Source: Toxonevra muliebris (Eukaryota > Arthropoda > Insecta > Diptera > Pallopteridae). From it: 64,000 nucleotides of DNA. The notes under the pieces were generated by a model that saw nothing but the letters and a program-made list of their open reading frames with translations, was not told where the DNA came from and ran no database searches. Where the stretch lies: assembly GCA_963691655.1 (NCBI GenBank), contig OY829328.1, positions 9,824,204 through 9,888,203 on the forward strand, read 5' to 3'. The position numbers and the translations under genes are program-made. Below are positions 11,525-24,274 of this stretch, piece by piece. The first letter of the stretch is position 1, and the number at the start of each line of letters is the position of its first letter.

Positions 11525-14500
11525 ATCCCTGCAGAACATCCTCCATGAAAATTGCCGTAGAATTAGGTTAACAAAATCACCTTTCGATAAAACATTATTG
11601 TTCCTTATCTATTACATATATTGTGGGGTATTAAATACAGCACGAGAGCTTCAGTTGAGTTCGTTAAATAACGGACAAAATTGGGATTTTGCGGAGTTAA
11701 ATTTAAATCCACGTTTAAGAATTCTTTGTCAGTGATAAAAGTTCATTACTGAAGATAATATAGAGTTATTGGGTATAGAAAACCAATTGGTATTAACGTA
11801 CGATCAATTGATTTTCTATTGATTATAGATTTTAAAAGGTCAATCTCTGTTTACCGCAAAATCTCGTAATGTAAAGACCTGGGCTAGAAAGAAACTGTTC
11901 CTCTATTCTCCCTTCATATGCCTGCATTTAGGTTGAAAAAAGCAACATACTTGTACTTTAGACATATTTAGTTACTTATTTTTACTAAAAAAGGCAGCAA
12001 TGAGCTCTCTAAGATTAAGTTATGAACAGCCAAATTGACTTTTATAAATTACTTTTGCTTCTATAATGTAAGCTGCCATCTTACATTATCTATTAACGGG
12101 AAAGATTTTATATATTTCTTGGCTAGCCAAATTTTTGCAAAATTAATTTTTATGTAGTTTTTTGTTTGTTTGATGGTTGCGACTAGCTCATCGTAAAGGT
12201 GGCGCCATTAACTACATTCATACACATACATATATAAAGAACGGCTAAAATCAATTGTCGATCCTAACAAATGCATTAAATTAATTAAGTTTAAAGTGTT
12301 GTTGCGTAAGTTATTGCTAACATTTCAAATGCATTTGCAACAAAAGCGTGCATAATGAAATAATTGCAAACAAAGCCAATGGTCAACGCTGGGGTTATGC
12401 ACTTTACACGCGCCCCACTGGTGACTGACAATTATTGAATGCAGACGAGTATCTGAATATAACTAGGAGTTGTAGATATTTTTCTGAACATTTTGCTACT
12501 GCATCGAATGAAGTTTGGTTTCGTCTTTTTTAAACATTTATATTATAAAAAAGTTGAACTATGGAAGGCGTGCATTTGCTGAGGCAACAATAAAAAAAAA
12601 ATGTTAAATATCAACAACAATTAATTGAACACTAAAAATTTTAACAAAAAAAAAAAAAAATTTGTTTGTGTATTATAGTGTCACAATAAACGTGAGCATT
12701 TAATACCGAGTTTTGATCATTTTTCGTAATTATATATTAATATCAGCAAAGAATTTATTTTCGGGGTACTGCGAAATATTTCTAGTATATTTCCTTAAAT
12801 GTTCGGTTAATTTGTTTTGTATTATTTTTGGCCACATTAACTCAAAATAATTTTATCAACCAGACTCGACGCCTTTAAATTAAGCAGCAATTAAAAAAAT
12901 ATCAACAATATATTTTGTTTCGGAAAGTTGTCGCTACTAATTACGTTTGACATGTTCGTTCAGCGTTAATATTCCAACAGCAAAATTTTGGTGGATGATG
13001 GTAATAAATATTAACAAAAACTTTTAGCGAACATTTTGTCAACGACGTCAAACATAAACAAAATATACGATGAAGCACTGAGAGATTGCAAACTTTCGAA
13101 AGCCAACGAAACTACAAGCAACGAATCAAAGATAAAATTTATTAGTCAATTACTTCGAAGAAGACGCAATATACGCTGAAAACTTATGTTGTAGTAAAAA
13201 GAACATTTTGATAATTATTATGTAAGTACTTATAAAATTAAAAATAAAAAATTAAAAAGAAGAAGTAAAGGAAATAAATTAGTTTTTAATTTAATTTTTA
13301 TATGCATATAAAGTCAACAGCTAAAATGTGAATTGCTTAATTAACTAAACTTAACAAAATAAAATTTGCTTTTGGCATATGCGACATTTACGAATATTGC
13401 ACGCCAACACTTTTGGTGGTATACAAATCTTTTATTAGCTAGTAGATATTCTTTGAATGTACATAAAATTTTATTTAGAAATGTTTGTGTACCTAAAAAT
13501 ACTGCAACGTCCTTGAGCTATACACACGCACACCCAAATACATAGGCATAACTAGGCATAGACATAATTGCATAGACATAATTGCACAATTCCGCATTTG
13601 AAACTCGTATAGAATGAGGACAACTACATAAGTACCAGCAACTGGAAGTAGAAGTAGAAGTAAATCTAAGTAAGGCGTTGTTGGTATTTTGTTTACCAAC
13701 ATGTAAATGAAATGTTGAAATTCACATTTAAATTATTTTTTAATTTATCAACATTTAACATTATAATTTATCAGCGTTGTCGTCATCATCATCGTCATTT
13801 ACATACATCCACCTCGACCATTTATATGAAGAACTTAACATAAGCTTCACTTTATAATCAATTGCAGTGCTGTTTTCTTGATACCATCGATGTCGTCAGT
13901 ACCACATTGCGTCCCGGAGCCGCTTGGGTCAACAAAAATTGAAATGTTGCAATTTTGACATTATCAATTGTCAAATCGTCACTGTTTTATTACATTGCTA
14001 TAAACGAGTATATGTACACTTGAACATAGTTGATGATGTTGTTTGTAATGTAGCGTTAATTTTCTAAGCTAAGTAGACATTTTCATTTATTAAATATGCA
14101 GATAAATATAAAATTAATATATATATTTTTGGTTCATTGGGTTGCTGATTGAAATGTTTGTATAGTCTATTTAAACTAACTTTAATAAACTTAGACTCTA
14201 AATAAAATTTTAGAACATTATGCAACATAATTTTTTTATGATTTTTTTTTTTTATATTTATTAAACGGAAATTAGTCGATTTATTTCATTAGCTTATGTC
14301 TCCTTTCATAAGAAAACGCATGTAGGCTTCAAACTTGTTAAAGTTAATTCTATAATCTAATGGTGTATGCATGCATTTATGTAATGCTTGAGCCTAAGCT
14401 ACTGTCGGTGAATTAATGATGCAATAATTCTTTTCAAAAATGAACTAAGTTGATTGAAATGAGCTCATATCAAGTTGGCATAAATCTTTAGCCAACAACA

Positions 14501-14692
14501 GTATAATATCATATTCCAGAAATTTTCTTTTGAATTAGTAATCATAAGAAACCAATCACTGATCTAGAAGGCCAAAATAACTGAGAGGCATTATTATATT
14601 TGTTGGTTTAGACCCCAGTATTAAAGCCTCTAAACTGATGGACGAATGATTTACCAAACTCCCAGCCATACCAAACAAGTAGCGAGAGTTTA
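11525..14692. other. Noncoding spacer with a short tandem repeat
   Basis: Mostly AT-rich, with no recognisable gene. At 13550-13590 a small tandem repeat of the type CATAGACATAATTG occurs. The minus frame at 13493-13702 overlaps that repeat and shows no family motif. Confidence 0.4.
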
Positions 14693-14862
14693 AAGTATTT
14701 AAATATTACCCTTAAAGTTTAAAAATGGGATCTGCATTAGTTTGGGAGATACATGAATTAAAGTACATAACTACCACGCTCAGTGCGCCACCTATGTATC
14801 TATCTCCTAAACTAATGTAGATCCCATTTTGAAATTTTAAGGACATTATTTAAATACTTAGA
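14693..14862. repeat. Imperfect 170-bp hairpin
   Basis: The left arm (14693-14755) and right arm (about 14797-14862) are imperfect reverse complements sharing AAATGGGATCT, CATTAGTTT and GGAGATA. Outer ends are AAGTATTTAAAT on both sides. It is probably a small MITE without a clear target duplication. Confidence 0.7.
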
Positions 14863-15332
14863 GCTAAATTTTGAAATGTAAATTTTTTTTTTTTAATGGT
14901 TGAAGTTATTTAAATTCTGTTTTTAAAGTTTTACTTCCGGTTTGGTGCATAAAAAAAATTTAAATTTCCTGTCTAATTCCATGATTGGAAAGAACAGTAA
15001 ATTTCCTATTTAAATTACCAAGTTCAATGTTTTATTGTAAAATTGTGTGTCCACATTCATATTTTCAAGAAGTCCAATTAGGCCGAATTTTAGAACTTCA
15101 CATGAAATGCCTTAAATAAATAGAAAGCACATAAAAATGTATTGTTTTACAAAATGCAAGATTACATTTTTTTTATTAAAGTTTATACAATAGTAAATTA
15201 TTGTACAAATAAGTGACACGGTTATATTGTTTGACAAAATTTCCAAAAATCTATAAAATCTTGTTTGCCAAATTATTTATTTTACACGTCTAATTTGTTT
15301 AGAAAAACTGTAAATATTTCGGGTTCAAACAA
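14863..15332. other. Noncoding spacer
   Basis: Nothing recognisable. Confidence 0.4.
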
Positions 15333-16069
15333 TAGGCGTTTTTCTTTTTTAACTCAGAGCACAGAGTAGAGTAGAGCACTAATACACCGAGCACACTCCG
15401 AACACGCTATGACAACTCCGATTTAACTTTAAAATACATGGAGCACGAACTGTCAGATAACAGCTATATACATGGATATACATATAATTAAGTTTATTTT
15501 TCAACAAAGTTTTTTTCAATCGTTTTGATCTTTTTTTGTGCTAAATGGATAAATTAATTATTCTGAGCTCTTTTTCGGCATTTCAAATAGGTGCAACCCT
15601 GTCAAAATATTTTTTTCAATCGTGCTCTGTCTGGTCAGTCAATTTAAAGGAGAATTTATACCAGGTGAAGTTACCAGCAACTCTTTTTTCTTCTTTTTTC
15701 GTAGTCAATATCATAGGCTGTCAAAATCATTGATTACTTTTGATTGTTTACATTTGTTCTCCATTTTTACATTCTCTTCACGCCGCCATTATGGCTGCAA
15801 TAGCAAAAATGTGCCGTTATTATTTTGTTGTACGGCTGATTTTGTCATTTTATGATATTTTTTGCCAAGATGAAATTGTTCTAATCTTGCTATCACCTTC
15901 TACATGATTTCACCATGGTCAATTTCTTCGTAGAGCACGTTCTGAGCGCGCTCTGATCACAAAAAGAAATACAATTACGTTTGTTCTGAGTGCTCAGAGC
16001 TGAAAAGAAACACGATTACGTTTTTTGACAACTCATGCTCTGCTCAAAGCTAATAAAGAAAAACGCCTA
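15333..16069. mobile_element. TIR element, 737 bp, non-autonomous
   Basis: Termini TAGGCGTTTTTCTTT are inverted at both ends and followed internally by related AGAGCA-rich subterminal repeats (CTCAGAGCACAGAG on the left; CTCTGCTCAAAGC on the right). The outermost TA on each side may be the target duplication. Short internal frames show no transposase motif. Confidence 0.7.
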
Positions 16070-17104
16070 ATGTAGTCATACCCGAAATCAGTGTGGGATA
16101 ATTTCGGAAGAGATTGAACCCTTTTTTAAATCATCACCAATTTAAAGGGAATTGTCTATTTTTCCCAAGCTAAAAAAAGTTGATGATTCGGAGAGAAATG
16201 GAATTTTGCGGATGAGATGGAGCGTCTTTTTGTGCCATAAAATGACAAAAATATCCGGCATTGATATATAACCATCCATTGATATATAACAACTAAGTAC
16301 TGCAAATCAGATAGTCCGATTCTATTGCATCGACTCCTTCTCATTCCATCTCTCAAATTTGTAAGGGAAAAATGAAAAAGTAAAAAAAAAAAATACAAAA
16401 ATGTATTCGCACATAACCTTCAATTTGTACTTACTTTTCAAAAGGTATACAAGCTTCAAGGTATGCACTTAAGCTGTATGCCAAAGCGATTAAATTACTA
16501 CAAATAGGTGACAAACTTAGTGCGTGAAAAGTTTTAGCTCTCACAGCGCTTACTTGTACAAGGGATCACAAAAAATTTGATTTTCTAGTTTGCGATTGAC
16601 AAAAGCACGCTTTATATTTTGTCCCTGTATGAAACGACAGTCCCACATCAAAATGCGTAATAGTTGATGAGCCGCTTTAAGAGACACACCATGGGTTCCA
16701 TGTCCCTCGCCGTTCCATCTCTCTTGGAATTGCCTTAAACTAATTAAAAAATATAATAAAAATCAGTTTTATGAAACAAAACACGGCGCCTACTTTTAGT
16801 TTTGATCATTTCACCCAGGACTTCATCGGGATTAAGGTCTTTCTTCGCTTATTGTGTTTCTCAAATAGTTTTTTATAAGCCTCAGAGATGAAATCAGTCG
16901 TTTTATTTTTTGAGGGACACGCGATTACTCAAAAACCATTTGACCGATCAGGCTTATATTTATCACACATGTGTCAACTTTTTGGTTCGGAGGCCTTCTA
17001 ATCAGACAATTATACAGTGCAATATATATTATCGGGACTCAACGAAACCTATCTCAATTAGTTAAAATTTCCAAACTTTAGTCAAAAATAGCATCAAATG
17101 ATAT
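16070..17104. other. Unassigned stretch, possibly repeat-derived
   Basis: The 16600-17050 part is less AT-rich and may be old transposon DNA, but I find no protein motif or boundary. Confidence 0.35.
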
Positions 17105-18530
17105 AAAAAATCATATGTAAATATAGAATGTATGTAGAATGGCTACTCCTTCTAACAGAGGGTGCACAATTAGTGCTAGTTTTCCAATTTCGAGTTCGGA
17201 GATCTTGGTTATGCCGTCTAGAAAAGGTTCTTGGAATAATTTTAGTCTGGTTCTGGCAAGAGCCGGGCAATGGCAGAGAAAGTGGATTATAATCTCTATT
17301 TCTTCAAAGTTGTTGCAGCTTCTGAAGTGTGTGTTAGGTAGGATGTGGAATCTGACCGCATGGTCACCTATTACCCAATGCTCCGTCAGTACTGCAGTCA
17401 GTTTGGCTATATTGGATTGCATGTGACAAAGAAAGTCCCTGTTTCTGCTATGGTTGAATTTTGCCCAAGTGTTTTTAGTTACGATGCACGTGGAAAGGCT
17501 TTTCCATTTGCTATTTGTAATCAGTCTTGATTTTATTCAAGGGAATTGCTACAGATTGCGCCTGAGTTAAATCCAGAACACAACCTCGGCTCGCTAATTC
17601 ATTGGCCTTTTCATTGTCTTCGATGTTCTTGTGATCAGGAATCCAAATAAGGCCAATGCCCAGCCTATAACTTAGGGTGGCGAGTAACTCCCTGCATTGG
17701 TTAACTAATCTAGAGGATATTGTGTCTGAACCTAGAGCCTTAATTGCCGCTTGGCTGTCTGTGAAGATAGTTACTTTAGCCTTGCTTTGAATTTTGGCCA
17801 GTGTTTTGTAGGCTTCTCTGATCGCCAGAAGTTTGGCTTGGAAAACACTGGCTTCAGTCGGGAGATCTGTTCCTCTTTGCCCTTTCTGTGTTTGTATGTT
17901 TGGTGGCTTGAATTTTCGTGTATACTTCTACCACCTTCTGGTACTTTTTATTGTCCTCGATGTTCGCTTAAGTGCTGTACCGGCCGTTTCATTTTGCGCA
18001 ATTCAGGTATCGTGACTTGAGTTGGGCATCTATAGATTTTTTTTTTTTTGACGGCCTGCGATTACTATGGCTGATGACCGAGGCCGCTTTAGAAGTTAAT
18101 GGTTTCGATATTTCTATGATAGGGTTGCTTTGGCTGGCACTGCCTATCGTAGTGGTCACTGTTTTCTGGCTTGAGGACAGCAGATTTTTTTCTCCGCGCA
18201 AGAAAGGGCCTTCCCAAGTACCTCCACTCCTTTCGCAGGGGTGCTTGGATTGGCTATAACATTATCCAGAATTTTTTCTTTTTTATTCATTTCATCTGAT
18301 TCTTACGATCGCTTCGGTGGGCCGAAGCCAAGCTCGGCAATCAATGAGGCTTAAGGGAAAATATAAGATCAACCACGGCAACGCTCCATGCCGTGGTAAG
18401 GCAACCGTTACTCTTCGATGCGGCCCGGTGTCGGAAAGGCACCTTGCAAATATAGCCAGTCTTACCGCATAGCTGTAAACTTAGTCCATGGGCACGGTCC
18501 GTATGACACCCTGGATTGTAGGGAATTTGT
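17105..18530 (-). pseudogene. Internally deleted LINE (5' UTR, ORF1 start, RNase H, C-terminal domain)
   Basis: Read from 18530 downward, a GC-richer leader precedes an ORF1-like start near 18290 (MNKKEKILDNVIANPST). ORF1 breaks off around 18000 and is followed directly by an RNase H domain. The latter shows the core TIFTDSQAAIKALGS at about 17745-17790 and a degenerate HKNIEDNEKANELASRG in place of the usual GNE.AD..A. A final domain containing HWVIGDHAVRFHILPNT and HFLCHCPALARTRLKLF follows (17422-17111). The endonuclease and RT are absent, and frameshifts and stops are frequent. FQAK replaces FQAE and ANELA replaces ADELA, so RNase H catalytic acids are lost. It is a dead I/R1/LOA-like copy. 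Confidence 0.8.
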
Positions 18531-21354
18531 TTAAGATAGTTTGCTTCCTCCTTCAGAAAATTTAACTCCTACCTATATGGGTCTTTTTGATCCTTTTTTG
18601 TGAAAGCCCATAAAAATTTTCTTTAAAAGGATATCCAGGGGTTAAAGTGTTCCAAAAATATTTTACGAAAAATTTCATAGGGGTAACTAAAAACAAAAAG
18701 TACTCAAGGGTTAAACATAACGCAAAAAAAAAAGAATATCGCCTGCTTCATTGCTCATAAAAAGAGCTACTCGTGATACTCTGAGTAGTATTCTAGCCAT
18801 CTACGCCACGGCGTAAAGCTGTACTTTAAAGAATATCGGGAATGATTCCAATTTTTTTTTTTTATAGGAGCTCTAAATTGGAAGATTCAGGTTTTAATTT
18901 AAACCCTATTAGAATTTTCTCTCACGGGAGGTTTAAAGTGTCAACAAATTATCTCGAAAACTTGAATTGACCAAATTCATATTCAGCGATAGAAAATCCA
19001 TCAGAAAGTCTTTTACGTTTCTTGTTTTGTCGATCAGTAAATTTATGTGAATTTTCAGACTCTTTTTTTTTATAAATGTTCCATATTTGATTTTCTTGAA
19101 GCATATTTGTTCCTTTTCTCAATTTTTGCTTTGCTGGGGTCGTAATTACGAAATGCTTATCAAATTAACCCCAAAATGTGGGGGAAGCGGAGTAGTGGGG
19201 TTGATAGGGCCGCCCTCAGTTTTTCGTGAGAGCAATATTTAAAGTATGTGAAAAATAACAAAATTTCGAATAGGCTATGAAGTTTCTTCTTCTTAATCTT
19301 GAAAACCTGAAATGCTTCTATCATTTCAATTGTATTCATAAAGAAAGTAAGAACATGAAATATAAACATCTTCTATATCTAACTAATTAACTCAAAAATT
19401 TAAAACTATTTTTCACTTTATGCTTAACAATTTTCTAAGGAAAATCTTCTACAACATACATACATAATTACAGAGCTCTTTACAATAATAAAAAATTTAC
19501 ATTTCGTATTAAAACTCATAAAGAATAATGGAAAAAAAAAATACAAATTCACTTGTCACTCGCAGAGCTCATTGTCAGGAAAATTGCAGTTAGATTGCTG
19601 TCATTCTGGTTTCTGACCAGAACAACAACAACAAAAACATCAGCAAAGTGTGAAAATTAAAAAAAAAAAATACAAAAAAAGCAAACAAACATAAAAAGTT
19701 AAGTCAAGAAATAAGAATATGAACCCAGTTAAACCAGAAATTTAGAGTTGCAATGTGCTGCGCATGTGCAAAGTGAGAAGCTGAAGCTAAAGTTAACCTA
19801 AGCTAAGCTAAGATGTGAGATAAATAACTATATAGCGCGCACAGTTAGCGTAAAATACATGAATGACAGGTAAATGGAAATGAAAGGTAGACAGACAAAC
19901 AGACCGACAGACAACACACACATAAAAAAGGCGAAAAAGCACACACAAACAGAACTAGAATAAAACAACAGTTAAATAAGCAAAAGTTTCATGTAAGAGA
20001 AACAGAATAGATGAAAAATGAAAAAAATCTTGCTTCTAGTAAATTAAAAGAATGAGGAAAGAAAACGAAGATATGCGGTATATACATACATACAAATAAA
20101 CAGACAAACATACAAATATTTTACAGTTTACGTATGTTTCATGATGATAATCATTGTCAGCAGCACAGCACCCAAACGAGCGTTTTCTCTCTTTCAAAAA
20201 AAAAAAAAATAATAATAATAATAATAATAAAAAAAGAAAATAAAGAAGAAAACTACAAATGAATTGTTCTAGTAGTCAAAAGTAAAAGAACTTCTAAACC
20301 ATAGTGGGTATCTAATCTTTTTTCAATTGTACGCTTAAGACCACAAGCCGAGTGCTAGGTGAGTTTCAATAATGATGCTGATGATGATAATGATAAAGAG
20401 CTTTTAGTATGATATTGTTTTGTTTTCGGATTTCTTTTATTGTAAGCCTCAAAAAGACAAGAAACAAAACATTAATAGAAACTGACAGTTAATTCATTTT
20501 TTTCGTTTTGTTTTTATTTTATTTTTTTGTTTTGAAACTCACACATTAACAACGCATTTTTCTTGTTGTAACCACAATTATTTAAAAAAAAACTTAAAAA
20601 AGAATTATGTTAATATTTCGCACGACGTTTCTAGTTTATACTTGATTTAGTTTTAGAAGAAAATGAAACTCTTTGCTCTGTGGGCCCGTCATCATGTGGG
20701 CATAATGTGTTCCGTCGCCTTAACCGACAAAAAAAAATCTGTCTAACTGATCTACCGTAAATGATATATTGAGAATTGTTATAATTTAGATTAAATATGT
20801 ACATTTGTAAATTTATCATGTATCATTAATCTTTAGTTTAGTTAAAGTGATGATGATGGCACAACAAGGTTCGTTTTGTTTTTTCTATTCATATCTAAAT
20901 ATTTTTAATTCTATTTGATTTATAATAACACTGTATAACTATACGCCTGCATTATTAGTTAAGTATGAAGAAGTCGTAATTTTTATTTTATTATAAGGAA
21001 CATTTTAGTCAAGGAAAGTATGCCATTATTTAAAGTGAACATTTAAACCAATAACTCCCGAAAGGTATTGTCTAATTTAGCCTTTTATTATTATCAACTT
21101 TACTTTTGACGTCGAAGTTGTAGGATTTAAAAAATGATTATTATATCGCTCATTTACTAAAAGACTGTCATAAGTCAAAAAACACAATTTTTGAGTTAAT
21201 GATGCAAAATTACTCATTATATCACGCTTCATATTGTGTAAAAATTTCATATTAATACCTTGTATACTCTGCGAGTTAGAATTATAAGATTTCTTTTTTT
21301 TCTGCAAAGTGGGAGTCAATTGAAACTTTCAGGGTTGTGTCTTTAACAAAGACA
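18531..21354. other. Noncoding spacer with repeats
   Basis: About 18580-18720 holds a GGGGTTAAAGTGTTCC segment related to the hairpin at 58.0-58.3 kb. From 19400 to 20560 the sequence is A-rich with CA, CAGA and (AAT)n runs (about 20207-20232) and looks like ordinary host DNA. No gene recognised. Confidence 0.45.
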
Positions 21355-21401
21355 TCTGAACATAGACATAATAAAGCCTCTTTATTATGTCTATGTTCAG
21401 A
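21355..21401. repeat. Perfect 22-bp hairpin with 3-nt loop
   Basis: Arms 21355-21376 and 21380-21401 are exact reverse complements (TCTGAACATAGACATAATAA and so on), separated only by CCT. No mismatch is present, which implies a recent origin or gene conversion. Confidence 0.9.
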
Positions 21402-22807
21402 TTTACTTCCAAATTGCATTTAATTATGAAAGGTTTCCCATCTTTTTTTCATACAAACATTCGAATATCTACTAAATTTCGTCCGTAACATTAAAGAGTT
21501 TGTTTTTATTAGTTTAATGTGATTTCACATATGAATTATGGAAAATTGTCATAAAGAAAAAAAGTCCGGACTTTACGCCCCTGTACCTAGGCAACCCGCT
21601 GATATTACTTACCCTCCTTTCACATAAAAGGTTTAGTTCACTAGTAAAACAAGTATATCAAGTTTCAAAAAAATCGGAGTGATTTTTTGCGATTTGCCTC
21701 ATATCCAGAATGAATCAATAAAATTTACGAATGAATAAGTTAATATTATTGGAGTTTCAAATCAATTTTTACAGTGTGATCTTGTAAATTATCAAATTGG
21801 AAATACTCTATAATAATACTTTTGATATCGAAATTCAACAATAATTGAAGATTTATAGAATATTTTGTTCTCTTCTCTATGTTCAGTTTCAAATCCCATT
21901 GATCAAAAGCAAACAACTCGACCAGCTATCTTCATGATTCTAGGGTAATTCAAAAAAAGAGAGTATTTCAGTTTCAACGGTTTTTGGAAAACTGTTGGAT
22001 ACAATTCTGAAATGGACATCCAATGTTAAAGACTTTTGCTAGTAAAATATTAAAACTTTCATTTAATATCGTGTAAACATTCCAAATCATACTAGCTTCC
22101 GGTAAAAGGTCACGGATAAATGATTCTAAATGTATCATTACAGAAAGAAGCAAATCCAGGTGCCAACCAAACAGTTTGAAAGCTATTTTATTAAATGATA
22201 ATATATAGAAAAATATTTGATATATAAAGCAAAGTAAAAGTGTGATTTCAAAAATGAAAGCAACGAAACAAAAATATTTTCATAAATTTTTACAGTTTGC
22301 CCCGTAATTTTTAATTGCCGATCACAGAATATTTCAATAATAGTTCAGTATTTTTTATCAACTCAATTTTTTCCATGCCACTTTGAATATTTTCCTTTCT
22401 GAAACTGTAATAATTAAGTTTTGGGCTGTTATGTTTGCAGTTTGCCCATAAATTTATATTGAGTATCTCATGATATTTCTAAATTACAGCGCGAAATCGC
22501 AATTTTTCCTGATTATTCTGCTTTTTTTCTTAATATCACACGCAATTTTGCACAAATCCTTTTTTTCCGTGTAGTATAGGTATATCACGTCAGCAGTTTG
22601 CATACTGAATGGGCAGAGTTCTGATATACAGGAATCCTAGGTTAATTGACCCCTACTGAATTGCGTTTCCAGTTTAATTGCGCTAGAACTTTTGTATTTT
22701 TAGTTTAAAACGTATTCAAAATGACCGGTTGAAATTGTGCATTTTGATCAAAACAATTAACATGTCTTGAATCATTGTAGTGTAGTGAATGAAAAGAATT
22801 CCTATAA
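21402..22807. other. Noncoding spacer
   Basis: AT-rich; nothing recognisable. A short phrase built on CAGTTTGCCC recurs at about 22294 and 22439, suggesting an old local duplication. Confidence 0.35.
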
Positions 22808-23283
22808 CCAGAGCTTGGCAATAATGATTACTTTAGGAACGAACGTTCTTAATTTCGATTTCTATTAATTGTAATTGGCAATTAACTTTTTCATTCCTTG
22901 TGTAATGGTACTGAACATTTTTCTAATTTCCAATTGTTGAAGAATTGGAAATAGGGTACCCAGATGTACTGATTTGATCATTTGGATATGTCCTGATTTT
23001 CAATTCATTTCGATTACATTTTCAATTCCTTCAAGGAATTGATATATTTTTAATTACAAAGTGCAATTCCTTGTAATGGAATCGAAAATGTTTTTCAATT
23101 CCATTACCTAGGAATTTAAAAATTTTAATTACCAATTACAATTCCTTGTAATGGAATTCAAAGTTTTATCAATTCCATTACTAAGGAACTGAAAACATTA
23201 AAGTACCAATTACAATTCCTTGCTTGTAATTGGAATGGAGATGGAATTTAATTCCTAAAGGAATCATTACTACCCAACTCTTG
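22808..23283. repeat. ATTCC/GGAAT palindrome-rich MITE sequence
   Basis: Ends CCAGAGCTTGGCAATAATGA and, inverted, CCAAGAGTTGGGTAGTAATG bracket many copies of a near-palindromic core ATTCCTTGTAATGGAAT. The same core continues at 24265-24400. The simplest reading is two related MITE copies, one of them split by the element at 22953-24264 and the other lying inside that element. Confidence 0.6.
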
Positions 23284-24264
23284 GCACAACACATGTGGTT
23301 AGCATATGACAAACATGGGCGTCATCACCGATCCAATCCATTTGCCAATCGTGTCTTGATGACGACGATACTACGTTATCGTTTGTAGTTGTCCGGCGTT
23401 CGCGAGAATCAGATTAACGCTGTTTGGTAGTGATGTCTTGAGTATGAATAATGGCCATACTTTCCCTCTTCCTGAGCTTCTAAGGTTCATCAGTGAAACA
23501 AAGAAGTTCGAGGTTGAGAGACCCTACACCGTTTTTCTTCCCATTTATCCCCTCACATAACTTTCCTGTCTCTCTACTCTCTTCTACTGGTTCTATCTTT
23601 GGGTATAGTACAATGGTCTTCGTGACTGTATGCTTTGATTTAGCCCAGCCATAGTAAAATAAACAAGTAGGCAGAGTAGTATTAAAGTACTCCGGATTGT
23701 CAAAAAATATTTTAAAAAAAGTCATCGACAATGTTGCATATTCAAAGTGCTATAAATTTTCTGACAATCATTTTTTTGAGAACCATTTGATATTAAAATC
23801 AAGTGAATCTCAAAAATTTCATTCATTTAAAGAGGGGAGAATTCGGCTTTGCATACTTCTTTATTTTACTATGGTCCAGCCCACCTTCAATTCTACACTC
23901 TAAACTCTAAACGCGTTGCTGCTATCGAGAGGAGAAAAGCAATATTTTCTTGAAGAAAATTCGGTTAACGTAAGTTTTTAAATGAGTGAAAGGAATTTGT
24001 TTTTAATTGAATTTGATTACTGTCCTCAGCTCTCACAATCCTCTAAATATGGAAACTGATACGTAATCAACATTGTCTACTGACGAAGAAAAAAAATGTA
24101 AAATGAACACACAAAATTGGAAAAAAAAGTTTAAGTACGTTTATATCACTATATTATATTGAAATTACTTGGTAATAAAGCATAACTGTACTGATTTGTA
24201 ATGATTTTCACTGCTTTCCAACCTCCAATCTACTGATTTCGCGGTTCAAAAATCTGGCTACCCT
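22953..24264. mobile_element. 1,312-bp non-autonomous DNA element with 10-bp duplication
   Basis: Inverted termini AGGGTACCCAGAT (left) and AGGGTAGCCAGAT (right, inverted) differ at one position. The 10 bases AATTGGAAAT lie directly outside both ends (22943-22952 and 24265-24274). An internal inverted repeat pairs 23643-23676 with 23850-23884 around CCATAGTAAAATAAA. No transposase frame is visible. Duplications of this size fit Mutator-like (8-10 bp) or, if part is chance, hAT (8 bp) insertion. Confidence 0.7.
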
Positions 24265-24274
24265 AATTGGAAAT

